Shown here: positions 7,701-15,118 of the stretch, one piece after another
Numbering within the stretch: position 1 is the stretch's first letter
Layout of the letters: each line of letters begins with the position of its first letter
Assembly (NCBI RefSeq): GCF_015354575.1
Contig: NZ_JACAFQ010000027.1
Span: forward strand, 1 to 63,288
Origin: Pseudomonas sp. UFMG81
Lineage (GTDB): Bacteria > Pseudomonadota > Gammaproteobacteria > Pseudomonadales > Pseudomonadaceae
Reading direction: 5' to 3'
Length of the DNA stretch: 63,288 nt
The notes under the pieces: generated by a model
Seen by the model: only the letters and a program-made list of their open reading frames with translations
Database searches by the model: none
What the model was told of the DNA's origin: nothing
Translations under genes and position numbers: made by a program

Positions 7701-8579
7701 TCACTTCGAGGCCAGCCGTTGCACCAGCGCCCTGGCTGCCTGCCCCAGGGGTTGCTGCTTGAGCCAGAACGCATGCACCGGTAGCTCCAGGGCATTGTGG
7801 GTGTTGCGAAAGTCCAGCCGCACCAGGCGCCCGGCAGCGATCAGCGGGGCAACCCGCGACAGGGGCAGGTCGCCCCAGCCCAGCCCCGCCTCGACCATCT
7901 GCAACGCCAGGTCGAAGCTGTCGGTGCGCCAGTGCGAGGTGCCGATCGACGAGCGTGGGTCGGTCAGCGGCAGGTCGCGGCTGCGCACCAGGATCTGGCG
8001 CAGGTTGACCAGGTCCTCGAGGTCGCGGATGCGCCCCTCGACGTAGGCCGGATGCCTCGGCGAGAGCGTGGCCACCAGCGATTCCATGGCGATGTGCTGG
8101 AAACTGCGCCGTGGATCGACCTGTAGCCCGGCGAAAGCCAGGCACAAGTTCACCCGGCCCTCGTCGAGCAGGTGCAGGGCTTCTTCTTGTGGCGCCGAGA
8201 GCAGTTCGATGTCGAGCAGTGGGTGGCGCTCGCCCAGGTGGGCGATGGCACCGAGCAGCGGGCGCTGGTCGATGTCGGGCACCACGGCGATCGCCAGGCT
8301 GCTTTCCAGCCCGCGCGACAGCTCCAGGGCATGCACCGCCAGCAGGCCCAGCTGCTCGGCGATCAATCGTGCGTGGGGCTCCAGCGCCTGGGCCTGGGCA
8401 GTGGGGCGCACCTCGCGCGCGCCGCGCTCGAACAGCGCATAGCCCAGCTCCGCTTCAAGGTTGCCGATGGCCATGCTCACCGCCGAGGGCACCCGCCCCA
8501 GCGCCCGGGCGGCAGCCGAGAACGAGCCGTGGTCGAGCACGGCGAGGAACAGCAGGATGGTGTCGCTGGAAAAATTCAT
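7701..8579 (-). CDS. LysR family transcriptional regulator
   Basis: This 292-residue LysR-type regulator has an N-terminal winged HTH (residues about 1-62, GSFSAAARALGRVPSAVSMAI) and a C-terminal periplasmic-binding-protein-like effector domain. The start ATG follows AAGGAGA at a 6-base distance. It is divergent from a PACE efflux gene across 101 bases, the arrangement known for AceR/AceI-type pairs. It probably controls that neighbour and itself through the palindrome at 8589-8607. The effector is unknown. Confidence 0.9.
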   Translation of the reverse strand: MNFSSDTILLFLAVLDHGSFSAAARALGRVPSAVSMAIGNLEAELGYALFERGAREVRPTAQAQALEPHARLIAEQLGLLAVHALELSRGLESSLAIAVVPDIDQRPLLGAIAHLGERHPLLDIELLSAPQEEALHLLDEGRVNLCLAFAGLQVDPRRSFQHIAMESLVATLSPRHPAYVEGRIRDLEDLVNLRQILVRSRDLPLTDPRSSIGTSHWRTDSFDLALQMVEAGLGWGDLPLSRVAPLIAAGRLVRLDFRNTHNALELPVHAFWLKQQPLGQAARALVQRLASK

Positions 8580-8588
8580 GGCAGTCTC

Positions 8589-8607
8589 CTTTCAGTAAAT
8601 CTGAAAG
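8589..8607. promoter_or_regulatory. LysR-type operator between regulator and PACE gene
   Basis: A perfect 7-bp inverted repeat (CTTTCAG, 5-base spacer, CTGAAAG) contains the T-N11-A pattern of LysR boxes. It lies 10 bases from the regulator start in the divergent promoter region. Confidence 0.65.
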
Positions 8608-8680
8608 CTGCCAACTTTTTCTGTCAAGCCTGGTGATGCATCCTTGCCGCCTTTCATGAACATCGCAACAAGGTAACCCC

Positions 8681-9109
8681 GTGCAAGGACTCCAACGCAA
8701 ACTGGTCTACGTGACCTTCTACGAACTGATCGGCCTGTGCATGTCGACCCTGGGCCTGGCCTACCTGTCCGACACCCAGGCCTCGCACACCGGCCCGCTG
8801 GCGGTGATGATCACCACCATCGCCATGGCCTGGAACTTCATCTACAACAGCCTGTTCGAGCGCTGGGAAAGCCGCCAGGCCACCCGCGGGCGCAGCGTGA
8901 AGCGGCGGGTGGCGCATGCCATCGGCTTCCAGCTTACGTTGGTGGTGTATTTGATCCCGCTGATCGCCTGGTGGTTGGACATGAGCCTGCTGGAGGCGTT
9001 GGTGGTGGACTTCGCGTTCATCATCCTGGTGCCGTGCTACACCTTCGTCTACAACTGGGCGTTCGACCGAATCTTCGGGCTGCCGACCTCGGCGCTGGCG
9101 ACGGCCTGA
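8681..9109 (+). CDS. PACE family multidrug/biocide efflux transporter
   Basis: This 142-residue inner-membrane protein has four transmembrane helices arranged as two tandem bacterial-transmembrane-pair repeats. The repeat marks are KLVYVTFYELIGL with EL, and AWNFIYNSLFERWE in the first repeat, with RVAHAIGFQLTLV and YTFVYNWAFDRIF in the second. The PACE family (AceI) exports chlorhexidine and some polyamines in exchange for protons, and the conserved membrane glutamate is present in the first helix (YELIG). The GTG start at 8681 follows AAGGT. The gene diverges from a LysR regulator that probably controls it. A REP half-element follows the stop. Confidence 0.9.
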   Translation: MQGLQRKLVYVTFYELIGLCMSTLGLAYLSDTQASHTGPLAVMITTIAMAWNFIYNSLFERWESRQATRGRSVKRRVAHAIGFQLTLVVYLIPLIAWWLDMSLLEALVVDFAFIILVPCYTFVYNWAFDRIFGLPTSALATA

Positions 9110-9118
9110 AGGTCATCC

Positions 9119-9153
9119 GCGGCCCTTTCGCGGCACAAGGCCGCTCCTACAGG
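9119..9153. repeat. single REP palindrome
   Basis: A GCGGCCCTTTCGCGGCACAA-type half-element ends in AGGCCGCTCCTACA, the same outer end as the paired elements. It lies between the converging PACE and lipoprotein genes. Confidence 0.7.
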
Positions 9154-9158
9154 GCCAA

Positions 9159-10193
9159 TCACGGGACCAGGCGAATCAGTAGTGGCTCCTGTTCCCGTTC
9201 AGGCATCCGGTTCGCCAGCAAGCTGTCCTCCACCTGCCCCGACAGGTAGTACACCCCGGCCATGGCGCCGCTCTGGCGGTTCTCCATCAGTTCCTGCCAT
9301 TCCTGGTTCAACGCCACATTGAGGATCACCCGCAGTTGCTCGACCATCTGCGGTTGCTCGCGGTCGTGGCTGACCATGCCGTAACCGGCCACCGCCAGCG
9401 AAATCAAGGTGCCCGCTGCCTTGCCCACCGCTGCGGCGATGGCGCTGGCGGCGCCACGCGGGGCAAGGGTGGCGCCGAGCTTCTCGCTGGCCTGGGTGGC
9501 CACCGACGAAAGCCCTGTCTCGGTCTGCCCCGGGCCTTTCGCGGCTTGTTGATGCAGGTGCTCGCGCAGCGATTGCCAGGCCGGTTGCTGGTCCAGCGAC
9601 TTGGCCCTGAGCAGTTGATAGAGCGTGGCGTTGCGGGCGTCGGGCGGGCCGAGGGTGATGATCGGGATGCGGTTCAGGCGCTGGCTGAACTGCTCCGGTG
9701 GCGCGTTGTAGCGCTGGATGATCGCCGTCAGCTGCTGTCCGAGCAGTTGCAGGTACAGCTCGCTGGCGCGGTCGCGAATGCCTTCGGGGTTGATCTGCTC
9801 GGCCACCGGGTCGATCACCCGCTCGTGGTACTGCGTCTGCAGGTACAGGGCCAGACGCTTTTCCGGCGGCTCGGTGCCGTTGCCGCTGTTCATCTTGTAC
9901 CAGGCCACCTTGAGGGTCAGCCATTGCTGGGTCCAGTAGCCGGTGAACCAGGGGATGAAGTCGTTTTCGGTGCGTTGCTGCACCTGTTCCTTCCACACCC
10001 GCATCGAGCGCCGGGCATAGTCGTTGGCCGAGCCTGCGGCGGCGGCCGAGGCTTCGATGATGTCCTGGTCGATGCGTTGCCAGACGGCAGGGGGCAGGTT
10101 TTGCGGGGGCGGTGGGGCCGCCGGGCGTTTGCCGGCACAGCCGGCGAGGGCCAGCAGGAGGCAGAGCGGGAGTGCCGCGAGGAGGGATTTCAC
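9159..10193 (-). CDS. uncharacterised lipoprotein
   Basis: This 344-residue protein has a lipoprotein signal peptide with lipobox LAGC (Cys19), so it is likely anchored in the outer membrane facing the periplasm. A proline-rich linker follows, then a mostly helical domain. Near residues 255-275 an alanine/glycine-rich, moderately hydrophobic stretch could be an amphipathic or membrane-associated helix. The GTG start is supported by GGGAGG about 8 bases upstream. I do not recognise a named family. No operon partner is evident, since the next gene on this strand is 93 bases upstream. Confidence 0.72.
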   Translation of the reverse strand: MKSLLAALPLCLLLALAGCAGKRPAAPPPPQNLPPAVWQRIDQDIIEASAAAAGSANDYARRSMRVWKEQVQQRTENDFIPWFTGYWTQQWLTLKVAWYKMNSGNGTEPPEKRLALYLQTQYHERVIDPVAEQINPEGIRDRASELYLQLLGQQLTAIIQRYNAPPEQFSQRLNRIPIITLGPPDARNATLYQLLRAKSLDQQPAWQSLREHLHQQAAKGPGQTETGLSSVATQASEKLGATLAPRGAASAIAAAVGKAAGTLISLAVAGYGMVSHDREQPQMVEQLRVILNVALNQEWQELMENRQSGAMAGVYYLSGQVEDSLLANRMPEREQEPLLIRLVP

Positions 10194-10286
10194 GTGGGTT
10201 GCCTCCCAGGGAAGAGGCTGTGGGGGAATTATCCGAAGTATAGGTTGGGCCGCGGAGCGGCCCTCTGTGCAGGTTCGATTGGCATG

Positions 10287-10730
10287 TCAGCCCCCCAGTT
10301 TCAGGTGCAGCAACGGATAGGGATCACCCTGCCCATCCACCTCGGACCGTCCAATCCGGACGAACCCCTGCTTGAGGTAGAACCCCACCGCCTGGGGGTT
10401 TTGTTCGTTGACATCGACCTCGCTTACGCCCAGTTCATCGACCACGCTGGCCAGCAGTGCCTTGCCGATGCCCTGGCCACGGCAGGCGGGATCGACGAAA
10501 AGCATCTCCAGCTTGCCGTCATGCACGCCAGCAAAGCCATGGATGCGTCCGTCACCATCGCGCCAGGCGCGCAGCTCGACGAAACTCAGGTACTGCTCGC
10601 GCACCAGGGGGCGCAGACGTTCTATATAGCCTTCAGGCAGAAAGTCGTGGGTCGCCCGCACCGAGGCTTCCCAGAGCTCGGTGAGGCGGTCGTGGTGTTC
10701 CGTGCCCACCGGCACGATGCTGTGGTTCAT
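10287..10730 (-). CDS. GNAT family N-acetyltransferase
   Basis: This 147-residue GNAT acetyltransferase uses acetyl-CoA to acetylate an amine. The acetyl-CoA binding motif A (Q/RxxGxG/A) reads RGQGIGKALL near residue 90, preceded by the strand LEMLFVDPAC. The C-terminus EQNPQAVGFYLKQGF is the usual motif B helix. The ATG at 10730 has GGAGA 7 bases upstream and gives a normal length. A longer in-frame start at 10811 is unsupported. The protein resembles the YjaB/PhnO-like small GNAT group, but its substrate cannot be predicted. Confidence 0.85.
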   Translation of the reverse strand: MNHSIVPVGTEHHDRLTELWEASVRATHDFLPEGYIERLRPLVREQYLSFVELRAWRDGDGRIHGFAGVHDGKLEMLFVDPACRGQGIGKALLASVVDELGVSEVDVNEQNPQAVGFYLKQGFVRIGRSEVDGQGDPYPLLHLKLGG

Positions 10731-10805
10731 GGTGTCTCCAGTTGAAAAGGGCCTCATGGTGGTCGCGCACCCCTGTGGGATCAGAAGTGTGTGCTGACTG
10801 TAGTG

Positions 10806-10836
10806 GCCCATTCGCCGGCAAAGCCGGCTCCTACAG
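10806..10836. repeat. single REP-like palindrome
   Basis: CCATTCGCCGGCAAAGCCGG followed by CTCCTACAGG is a variant REP unit lying in the promoter gap between the GNAT gene and the divergent hydrolase gene. Confidence 0.6.
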
Positions 10837-10918
10837 GAAGTGCTTCGAATGGCATGGTACTGACCGCAGCGGCCACTGCGCTATGCTCGCACGCTGGTCC
10901 CTCACTTCGGAGACATAG

Positions 10919-11479
10919 GTGACTGCCCTCTGTGTTCCCAAAGCCGACGCACTGCTGTTGGTGGATGTGCAATGCGCGTTCATGCAAGGCCCGGACGCCG
11001 TTCCGGGCCACCTGGCGCTGCAGTTGAGCATCGCCCGCCTGCTGTCCAGGGCGCGCGCGGCCGGCGTGCCGGTGATCTTCCTGCAGAATGACGGTGACCC
11101 CGGTACGCCGGATGCCCCGCACAGCGCCGGTTGGCCGCTGTACTTCCCGCCAGCCCGAGGCGAGCACGTGCTGTTCAAGTGCGAGGATGATGGGTTCGCC
11201 GACACGCGGCTGGAAGCGCTGCTGCGCGAGTTGGGTGTTCAGCGCCTGGCCCTGTGTGGCCTGTTGTCGGAGATGTGCCTGGCGGCCACTGCCCGTGCCG
11301 CCTTGCAGCGTGGCTTCGGCGTGCTGCTACCCCACAATGGCCACGCCACCTATGACGTGCCGTCCGGCCCGGGCGGGTCGCTGGGTGTGCCTGCGGCCCT
11401 GGCGGCGCGGGCGGCGGAATGGTCGTTGGGGGATGAGGTGGTGATCTTGCCGGACGTCGACGCCGTGGTCTTTTCATAG
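10919..11479 (+). CDS. isochorismatase-like cysteine hydrolase
   Basis: This 186-residue isochorismatase-fold hydrolase has the family triad visible as Asp16 (LLLVDVQ), Lys87 (HVLFKCEDD) and Cys120 (LLSEMCLAAT). Such enzymes hydrolyse amides or imides such as nicotinamide, ureido compounds or N-carbamoyl compounds. The lack of metal-binding nicotinamidase residues argues against PncA, so the substrate is open. The start is a GTG preceded by CGGAGAC. It is a single gene that ends at a REP element. Confidence 0.83.
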   Translation: MTALCVPKADALLLVDVQCAFMQGPDAVPGHLALQLSIARLLSRARAAGVPVIFLQNDGDPGTPDAPHSAGWPLYFPPARGEHVLFKCEDDGFADTRLEALLRELGVQRLALCGLLSEMCLAATARAALQRGFGVLLPHNGHATYDVPSGPGGSLGVPAALAARAAEWSLGDEVVILPDVDAVVFS

Positions 11480-11526
11480 GAGCCGGCTTTACACGTTGCC
11501 CCTCGCCAGCAAGCTGGCTCCTACAG
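11479..11526. repeat. paired short REP-like palindrome
   Basis: TAGGAGCCGGCTT is followed by a GCCAGCAAGCTGGC palindrome and CTCCTACAGG. It lies between the converging hydrolase and GntR genes. Confidence 0.6.
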
Positions 11527-12216
11527 GGGAGGGTGCTGGTCCAGGTCGAGCTTGGCTTCCAGGCGGTCCAGATGTTCGTGCATCAGCGCAAGCGCGGCTT
11601 CACCATCGCCATTTTCCACCGCGTCGATGATCGCCGCATGCTCCTGCCAGGCGCAGTGCTCGCAGCAGGGTGACTCGTAACGGGCGATGATCAGCGAGGT
11701 CATCGGCACCAGGCCATCGAGAAAGCGCGCCAATGGCGCATTGGCGGCCATCTGCGCCAGCTTCATGTGGAACTCGCCGCCCAGGCGGATCGCCGTGCAG
11801 CGTTCGCCCTGTTCATGGTGCTGGCGTTCGCGCTCCACCAGCTGGCGCAGCTGGCGGATCTGCGCCGGGCGCGCGCGCTGGGTGGCCAAACCGATCAGCG
11901 TGGTCTCGGCCAGGCGCCGGGCGCTGAGCACCTGGCGCGCCTGCTGCGGATCGGGCGCGGCCAGGTGCGCGGTGTGGCTGGGGCGCTGCACCACCACCTG
12001 CTGGTCGGACAGGCGCCCGAGCACCCGACGGATCACCGTACGGCTGACCCCGAACGCATTGCCCAGCGCCTGCTCGGGCAATGCACTGCCCGGCGGCAGG
12101 CGCTGCTCGAGGATGGCGTCGAACAGCCGGGGGTAGATCTGCTCCGCCGACAGGCGGGTCTCGCCGGCACCGAGCAGGGCAGGCAAGTGGGGGGCGGCTT
12201 GGGCGCAGGCGGTCAT
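11521..12216 (-). CDS. GntR family regulator, FCD subfamily (downstream copy)
   Basis: This 231-residue regulator has an N-terminal GntR winged helix (about 28-90, with ALGNAFGVSRTVIRRVLGRLSD) and a C-terminal all-helical FCD ligand domain. The conserved metal-binding histidine positions appear as EFHMKLAQ and the C-terminal EHCAWQEHAAIIDAV. The start ATG follows AAGGAG at 7 bases. It lies 19 bases behind a second FCD regulator and downstream of dctA, all on one strand, so it may sense a carboxylic acid handled by that transporter. The ligand is unknown. Confidence 0.88.
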   Translation of the reverse strand: MTACAQAAPHLPALLGAGETRLSAEQIYPRLFDAILEQRLPPGSALPEQALGNAFGVSRTVIRRVLGRLSDQQVVVQRPSHTAHLAAPDPQQARQVLSARRLAETTLIGLATQRARPAQIRQLRQLVERERQHHEQGERCTAIRLGGEFHMKLAQMAANAPLARFLDGLVPMTSLIIARYESPCCEHCAWQEHAAIIDAVENGDGEAALALMHEHLDRLEAKLDLDQHPPL

Positions 12217-12235
12217 GGGCGCTCTCCTTCTTTAT

Positions 12236-12937
12236 TCAGGGGCCTGGGTGGTCGTCCGGGATGTTCAGGGCGATGCCCATGCGCTCGCCTTCGGCGAGGA
12301 TGTGCCGGCGCATCTGCAGGCTGGCCAGGGCGCTGTTGCGCTCGCGGATGGCGCGCACCACCGCTTCGTTTTCGCTCAGCCGCGCGGCCAGGTGTTCGGG
12401 CGACTTGCGCAGCATGTCGGCGCTCTCCTTGAGGGCGTTGCCGGTCTGCTGCACCACGCTCTGGAAGATCGGGTTGGTGGTCAGGGCGAACAACGCTTCG
12501 TGGAAGGCGATGTAGGCGTTGATGCCGGCTTCGCTGTCACCGGCGTCGAGGGCTTCGCGCATGTCCATCAGGGTCAGGCGCAGTTGGCCGATGTCCTGGC
12601 TGCCGGCCGATTGCGCCACCAGCCCGGCGATGAAGGGTTCGAGGGTGTAGCGCAGCTCCAGCACGTCGGCCAGGCTCGCCGCGGCGACCGCCTCCGGCTC
12701 GCTGGCGGTGGCGACATCGGCGTCCAGCACCAGCACGCCCTTGCCGGGCATCGAGCGCACCAGGCCCAGGGTTTCCAGCACGGTCACCGCCTCGCGCAGG
12801 CTGGGGCGGCTGATACCCAGTTGCTCGGCCAGCTCGCGCTGGCCGGGCAGCATGTCGCCGCTGCGCCACTGGCCACGGGCCAGGGCCTGGCGGAGCTTCT
12901 CCACCACTGAATTGACGACGGTCGATGAGCTGATCAC
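12236..12937 (-). CDS. GntR family regulator, FCD subfamily (upstream copy)
   Basis: This 233-residue FCD-type GntR regulator has its HTH at about residues 10-72 (LAEQLGISRPSLREAVTVLETLGL) and an FCD domain after residue 85. The GTG start at 12937 has AAGGAG 6 bases upstream and is clearly better than the longer in-frame ATG at 13138, which would run into dctA. It lies between dctA (70 bases upstream) and the second FCD regulator (19 bases downstream). FCD proteins of the LldR/PdhR/DctR kind respond to organic acids, which fits a dicarboxylate transporter next door. Operator-like sites occur upstream of dctA. Confidence 0.88.
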   Translation of the reverse strand: MISSSTVVNSVVEKLRQALARGQWRSGDMLPGQRELAEQLGISRPSLREAVTVLETLGLVRSMPGKGVLVLDADVATASEPEAVAAASLADVLELRYTLEPFIAGLVAQSAGSQDIGQLRLTLMDMREALDAGDSEAGINAYIAFHEALFALTTNPIFQSVVQQTGNALKESADMLRKSPEHLAARLSENEAVVRAIRERNSALASLQMRRHILAEGERMGIALNIPDDHPGP

Positions 12938-13007
12938 GTTTCGCTCCTTGGTTGACGCTGCATCTTTGTGCCGAGCTGGCCGACGCTTGGCGCCGGCCAC
13001 CGGGTAC

Positions 13008-14318
13008 TTAGAATTCCTGTTGATGGGGTTGGCCCTGCTTGCGGGTGGGGGCGGCGAAACCAGGCTTGCCGGCCAGCACATTATTGGCGCGCTCCAGGTC
13101 GATATCCTTCTCCCAGCGGGCGATGGCCACGGTGGCAACGCAGTTGCCGATCAGGTTGGTCAGCGCGCGGCCGATGCCCATGAACCAGTCCACCGCCAGC
13201 ACCAGCACCAGGCCCACCACCGGGATCGCCGGCACCGCGGTCAGGGTGGCGGCGAGGATCACCAGGGCCGAGCCTGGGATGCCGTGAGCCCCCTTGGAAG
13301 TCACCAGCGACACCAGAAGAATGGTCAGCAAGTCGGTCATCGCCAGCGGTGTGCCGGTGGCGTTGGCGATGAACACGATGGCCAGGGTCAGGTAGATGGA
13401 GAAGCCGTCGAGGTTGAACGAATAGCCGGTGGGGATCACCAGGCCGACGGTGGAGCTGCCGATGCCGAGGTGTTCGAGCTTGCGCATCACTTGCGGCAGT
13501 ACGGCGTCGGAGGACGCGGTACCCAGCACGATGCTCAGTTCTTCACGCAGGTACTTGATCAGCGGCAGCAGCTTGAGCCCCGACAGGCGCATGACGGTGC
13601 CCAGGACGATCAGCACGAAGCCGGCGCAGGTGAGGTAGAACAGCGCCACCAGACCGCCCAGGTGCTGCAGCGAGCTGATGCCGTACTTGCTGGTGGTGAA
13701 GGCGATGGCGCCGAACACACCGAGCGGTGCCAGGCGCACGATCATGCCCATGATGCGGAAGATCACGTGGCTCAGCTCGTTGATCAGCCGCGAGATGCCC
13801 GAGGCCGACTCGCCCACCAGGTTCAGGGCGCTGCCGAACAGCACCGAGAACAGCAGCACCTGGAGGATGTTGTTGTCGGCGAAGGCGCCCACCACGGACG
13901 TCGGGATCAGGTCCATGAGGAAGGTGGTGGTGGTGTGCAGGTGCGCGCCACGTTCGGCCAGGGCACCGGCGTCGGCACTGGACAGCTGGTCGAGGTGGAT
14001 GTTGGCGCCGCTGCCGATGCCGCTGGTGAAGGCGAACACCAGGCCGATCACCAGCGCCAGGGTGGTCAGCACTTCGAAGTAGATGACGGATTTGAGGCCG
14101 ATGCGCCCGACCTTCTTCAGGTCGCCGGCGCCGGAGATGCCGCTGACCACCACGCAGAACACGATCAGGCCGATGAGCATCTTGATCAGCTTGATGAAGC
14201 CGTCACCCAGGGGTTTGAGTTGCAGGGAGAGCTCGGGGAAGCTCAGGCCACAGGCGACGCCGAGGGCGAGGCCGAGCACTACCTGGAGGAAGATCGAACG
14301 CGAACACCATTTGAGCAT
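13008..14318 (-). CDS. dctA: C4-dicarboxylate:cation symporter DctA family (DAACS)
   Basis: This 436-residue inner-membrane symporter is of the DctA/GltP family, which takes up succinate, fumarate and malate with cations. The family motifs are visible: the serine-rich first re-entrant loop ends near SSDAVLPQV, NLDGFSIYL carries the conserved Asn/Asp, and the second loop reads TSKGAHGIPGS. About eight transmembrane helices and two hairpins are expected. The ATG at 14318 starts at the first helix. The next genes on the strand are two FCD GntR regulators. The protein may be a paralogue of the main DctA with a narrower substrate, because the regulatory context is not DctBD/sigma-54. Confidence 0.87.
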   Translation of the reverse strand: MLKWCSRSIFLQVVLGLALGVACGLSFPELSLQLKPLGDGFIKLIKMLIGLIVFCVVVSGISGAGDLKKVGRIGLKSVIYFEVLTTLALVIGLVFAFTSGIGSGANIHLDQLSSADAGALAERGAHLHTTTTFLMDLIPTSVVGAFADNNILQVLLFSVLFGSALNLVGESASGISRLINELSHVIFRIMGMIVRLAPLGVFGAIAFTTSKYGISSLQHLGGLVALFYLTCAGFVLIVLGTVMRLSGLKLLPLIKYLREELSIVLGTASSDAVLPQVMRKLEHLGIGSSTVGLVIPTGYSFNLDGFSIYLTLAIVFIANATGTPLAMTDLLTILLVSLVTSKGAHGIPGSALVILAATLTAVPAIPVVGLVLVLAVDWFMGIGRALTNLIGNCVATVAIARWEKDIDLERANNVLAGKPGFAAPTRKQGQPHQQEF

Positions 14319-14389
14319 GGGAGGAGTCTCTGGTCGGTGTCCTTGCCCCCCAGCCACACGGAGCGAAAGAGTGCAGGACTTAATTATTG

Positions 14390-14400
14390 TGGTCTTACCG
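14390..14400. promoter_or_regulatory. GntR/FCD-type operator site 1 upstream of dctA
   Basis: TGGTCTTACCG matches the TGGTnnnACCA form of PdhR/LldR-class FCD operators with one mismatch. It lies 72 bases upstream of the dctA start. Confidence 0.55.
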
Positions 14401-14456
14401 GTTTGTTCACTGCGAGGCTCATGTAACGCCGAAAAATCCTACAATGCAAGGGTTTT

Positions 14457-14476
14457 TGGCCTTACCGGTCTGACCA
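14457..14476. promoter_or_regulatory. overlapping GntR/FCD-type operator site 2 upstream of dctA
   Basis: Two overlapping copies are present: TGGCCTTACCG at 14457-14467 and CGGTCTGACCA at 14466-14476. The second is a near-perfect TGGTCnGACCA palindrome. The spacing to site 1 is about 67 bases, close to six helical turns. Confidence 0.55.
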
Positions 14477-14527
14477 GTTGTGGTGCAGGATCGGCAAGAA
14501 GGCTCTACAAGGGTGCACAAGGGGATT

Positions 14528-14842
14528 TCAGGGCTTGGCGAGGACCTGATCGACGGCAGCGATCAGCTTGCCCAGGTCTTTGGTGGCGGCGTTGTGGATG
14601 ACACCGAACAGGTAGGCACGCTGCTCTTGTTCGTCGTCCGGTTCGGCGAAGAAGGCTTTCGGCTTGACCCCCAGCGTCTCGGCGAAGTGCAGTAACGCCT
14701 CGACACTGGGGGTGTAGGTGCCGGTTTCGAAGCGGCTGATGGTCTTGGGGTCAAAGCCGGTGCGCTCGCCCAGTTGCGCCTGTGTGAGGCCCGCCAGTTT
14801 GCGGTAGCGGCGCAGGGCGGGACCTAGACCTGATCTCGTCAT
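14528..14842 (-). CDS. XRE family transcriptional regulator
   Basis: This 104-residue regulator has an N-terminal Cro/CI-type HTH (about 8-62, LTQAQLGERTGFDPKTISRFE) and a short helical tail that may dimerise. It is a single gene on the minus strand, ending next to the dctA promoter region. Three CnCTTAA repeats at its own promoter are possible operators. No toxin partner is visible, so it is probably a stand-alone regulator rather than an antitoxin. Its targets are unknown. Confidence 0.83.
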   Translation of the reverse strand: MTRSGLGPALRRYRKLAGLTQAQLGERTGFDPKTISRFETGTYTPSVEALLHFAETLGVKPKAFFAEPDDEQEQRAYLFGVIHNAATKDLGKLIAAVDQVLAKP

Positions 14843-14892
14843 CGCTTAATTCCCATTTAGAATCAAGCACTTAACGATATCTATTCGCTTAA
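14843..14892. promoter_or_regulatory. three CnCTTAA repeats at the XRE regulator promoter
   Basis: CGCTTAA at 14843, CACTTAA at 14868 and CGCTTAA at 14886 lie in direct orientation directly upstream of the XRE gene. They may be its autoregulatory sites. This is inferred from position only. Confidence 0.35.
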
Positions 14893-15118
14893 GGCAACGC
14901 CACGATTCATCACCTTTATTTGCAAAGTGTGATGGAATTCGTAGAATCGCCCGCTTTGACTGAACGGTCATTCAACTGCCTGCCTAAGGTGATCGCGCCC
15001 GGTTTCACGGTTGTGAAACGGCTGCCAGGCATTGGAGCCGGCCTGCCTCGAGCGGTTCCGGCACGCGGGTGCAGCCTGTCGGGCGGCCTGACGAATCGTT
15101 TGTGAATGGAGTCTCATC

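Noticed and set aside
14319..14527. sigma-54 promoter for dctA, as in other Pseudomonas dctA genes
   Set aside because: No GG-N10-GC element with the TGGCAC context was found on the minus strand.
14893..15118. sigma-28 promoter for aer2
   Set aside because: No GCCGATA core was seen in the upstream region, although FliA control of aer2 would be plausible from its role.
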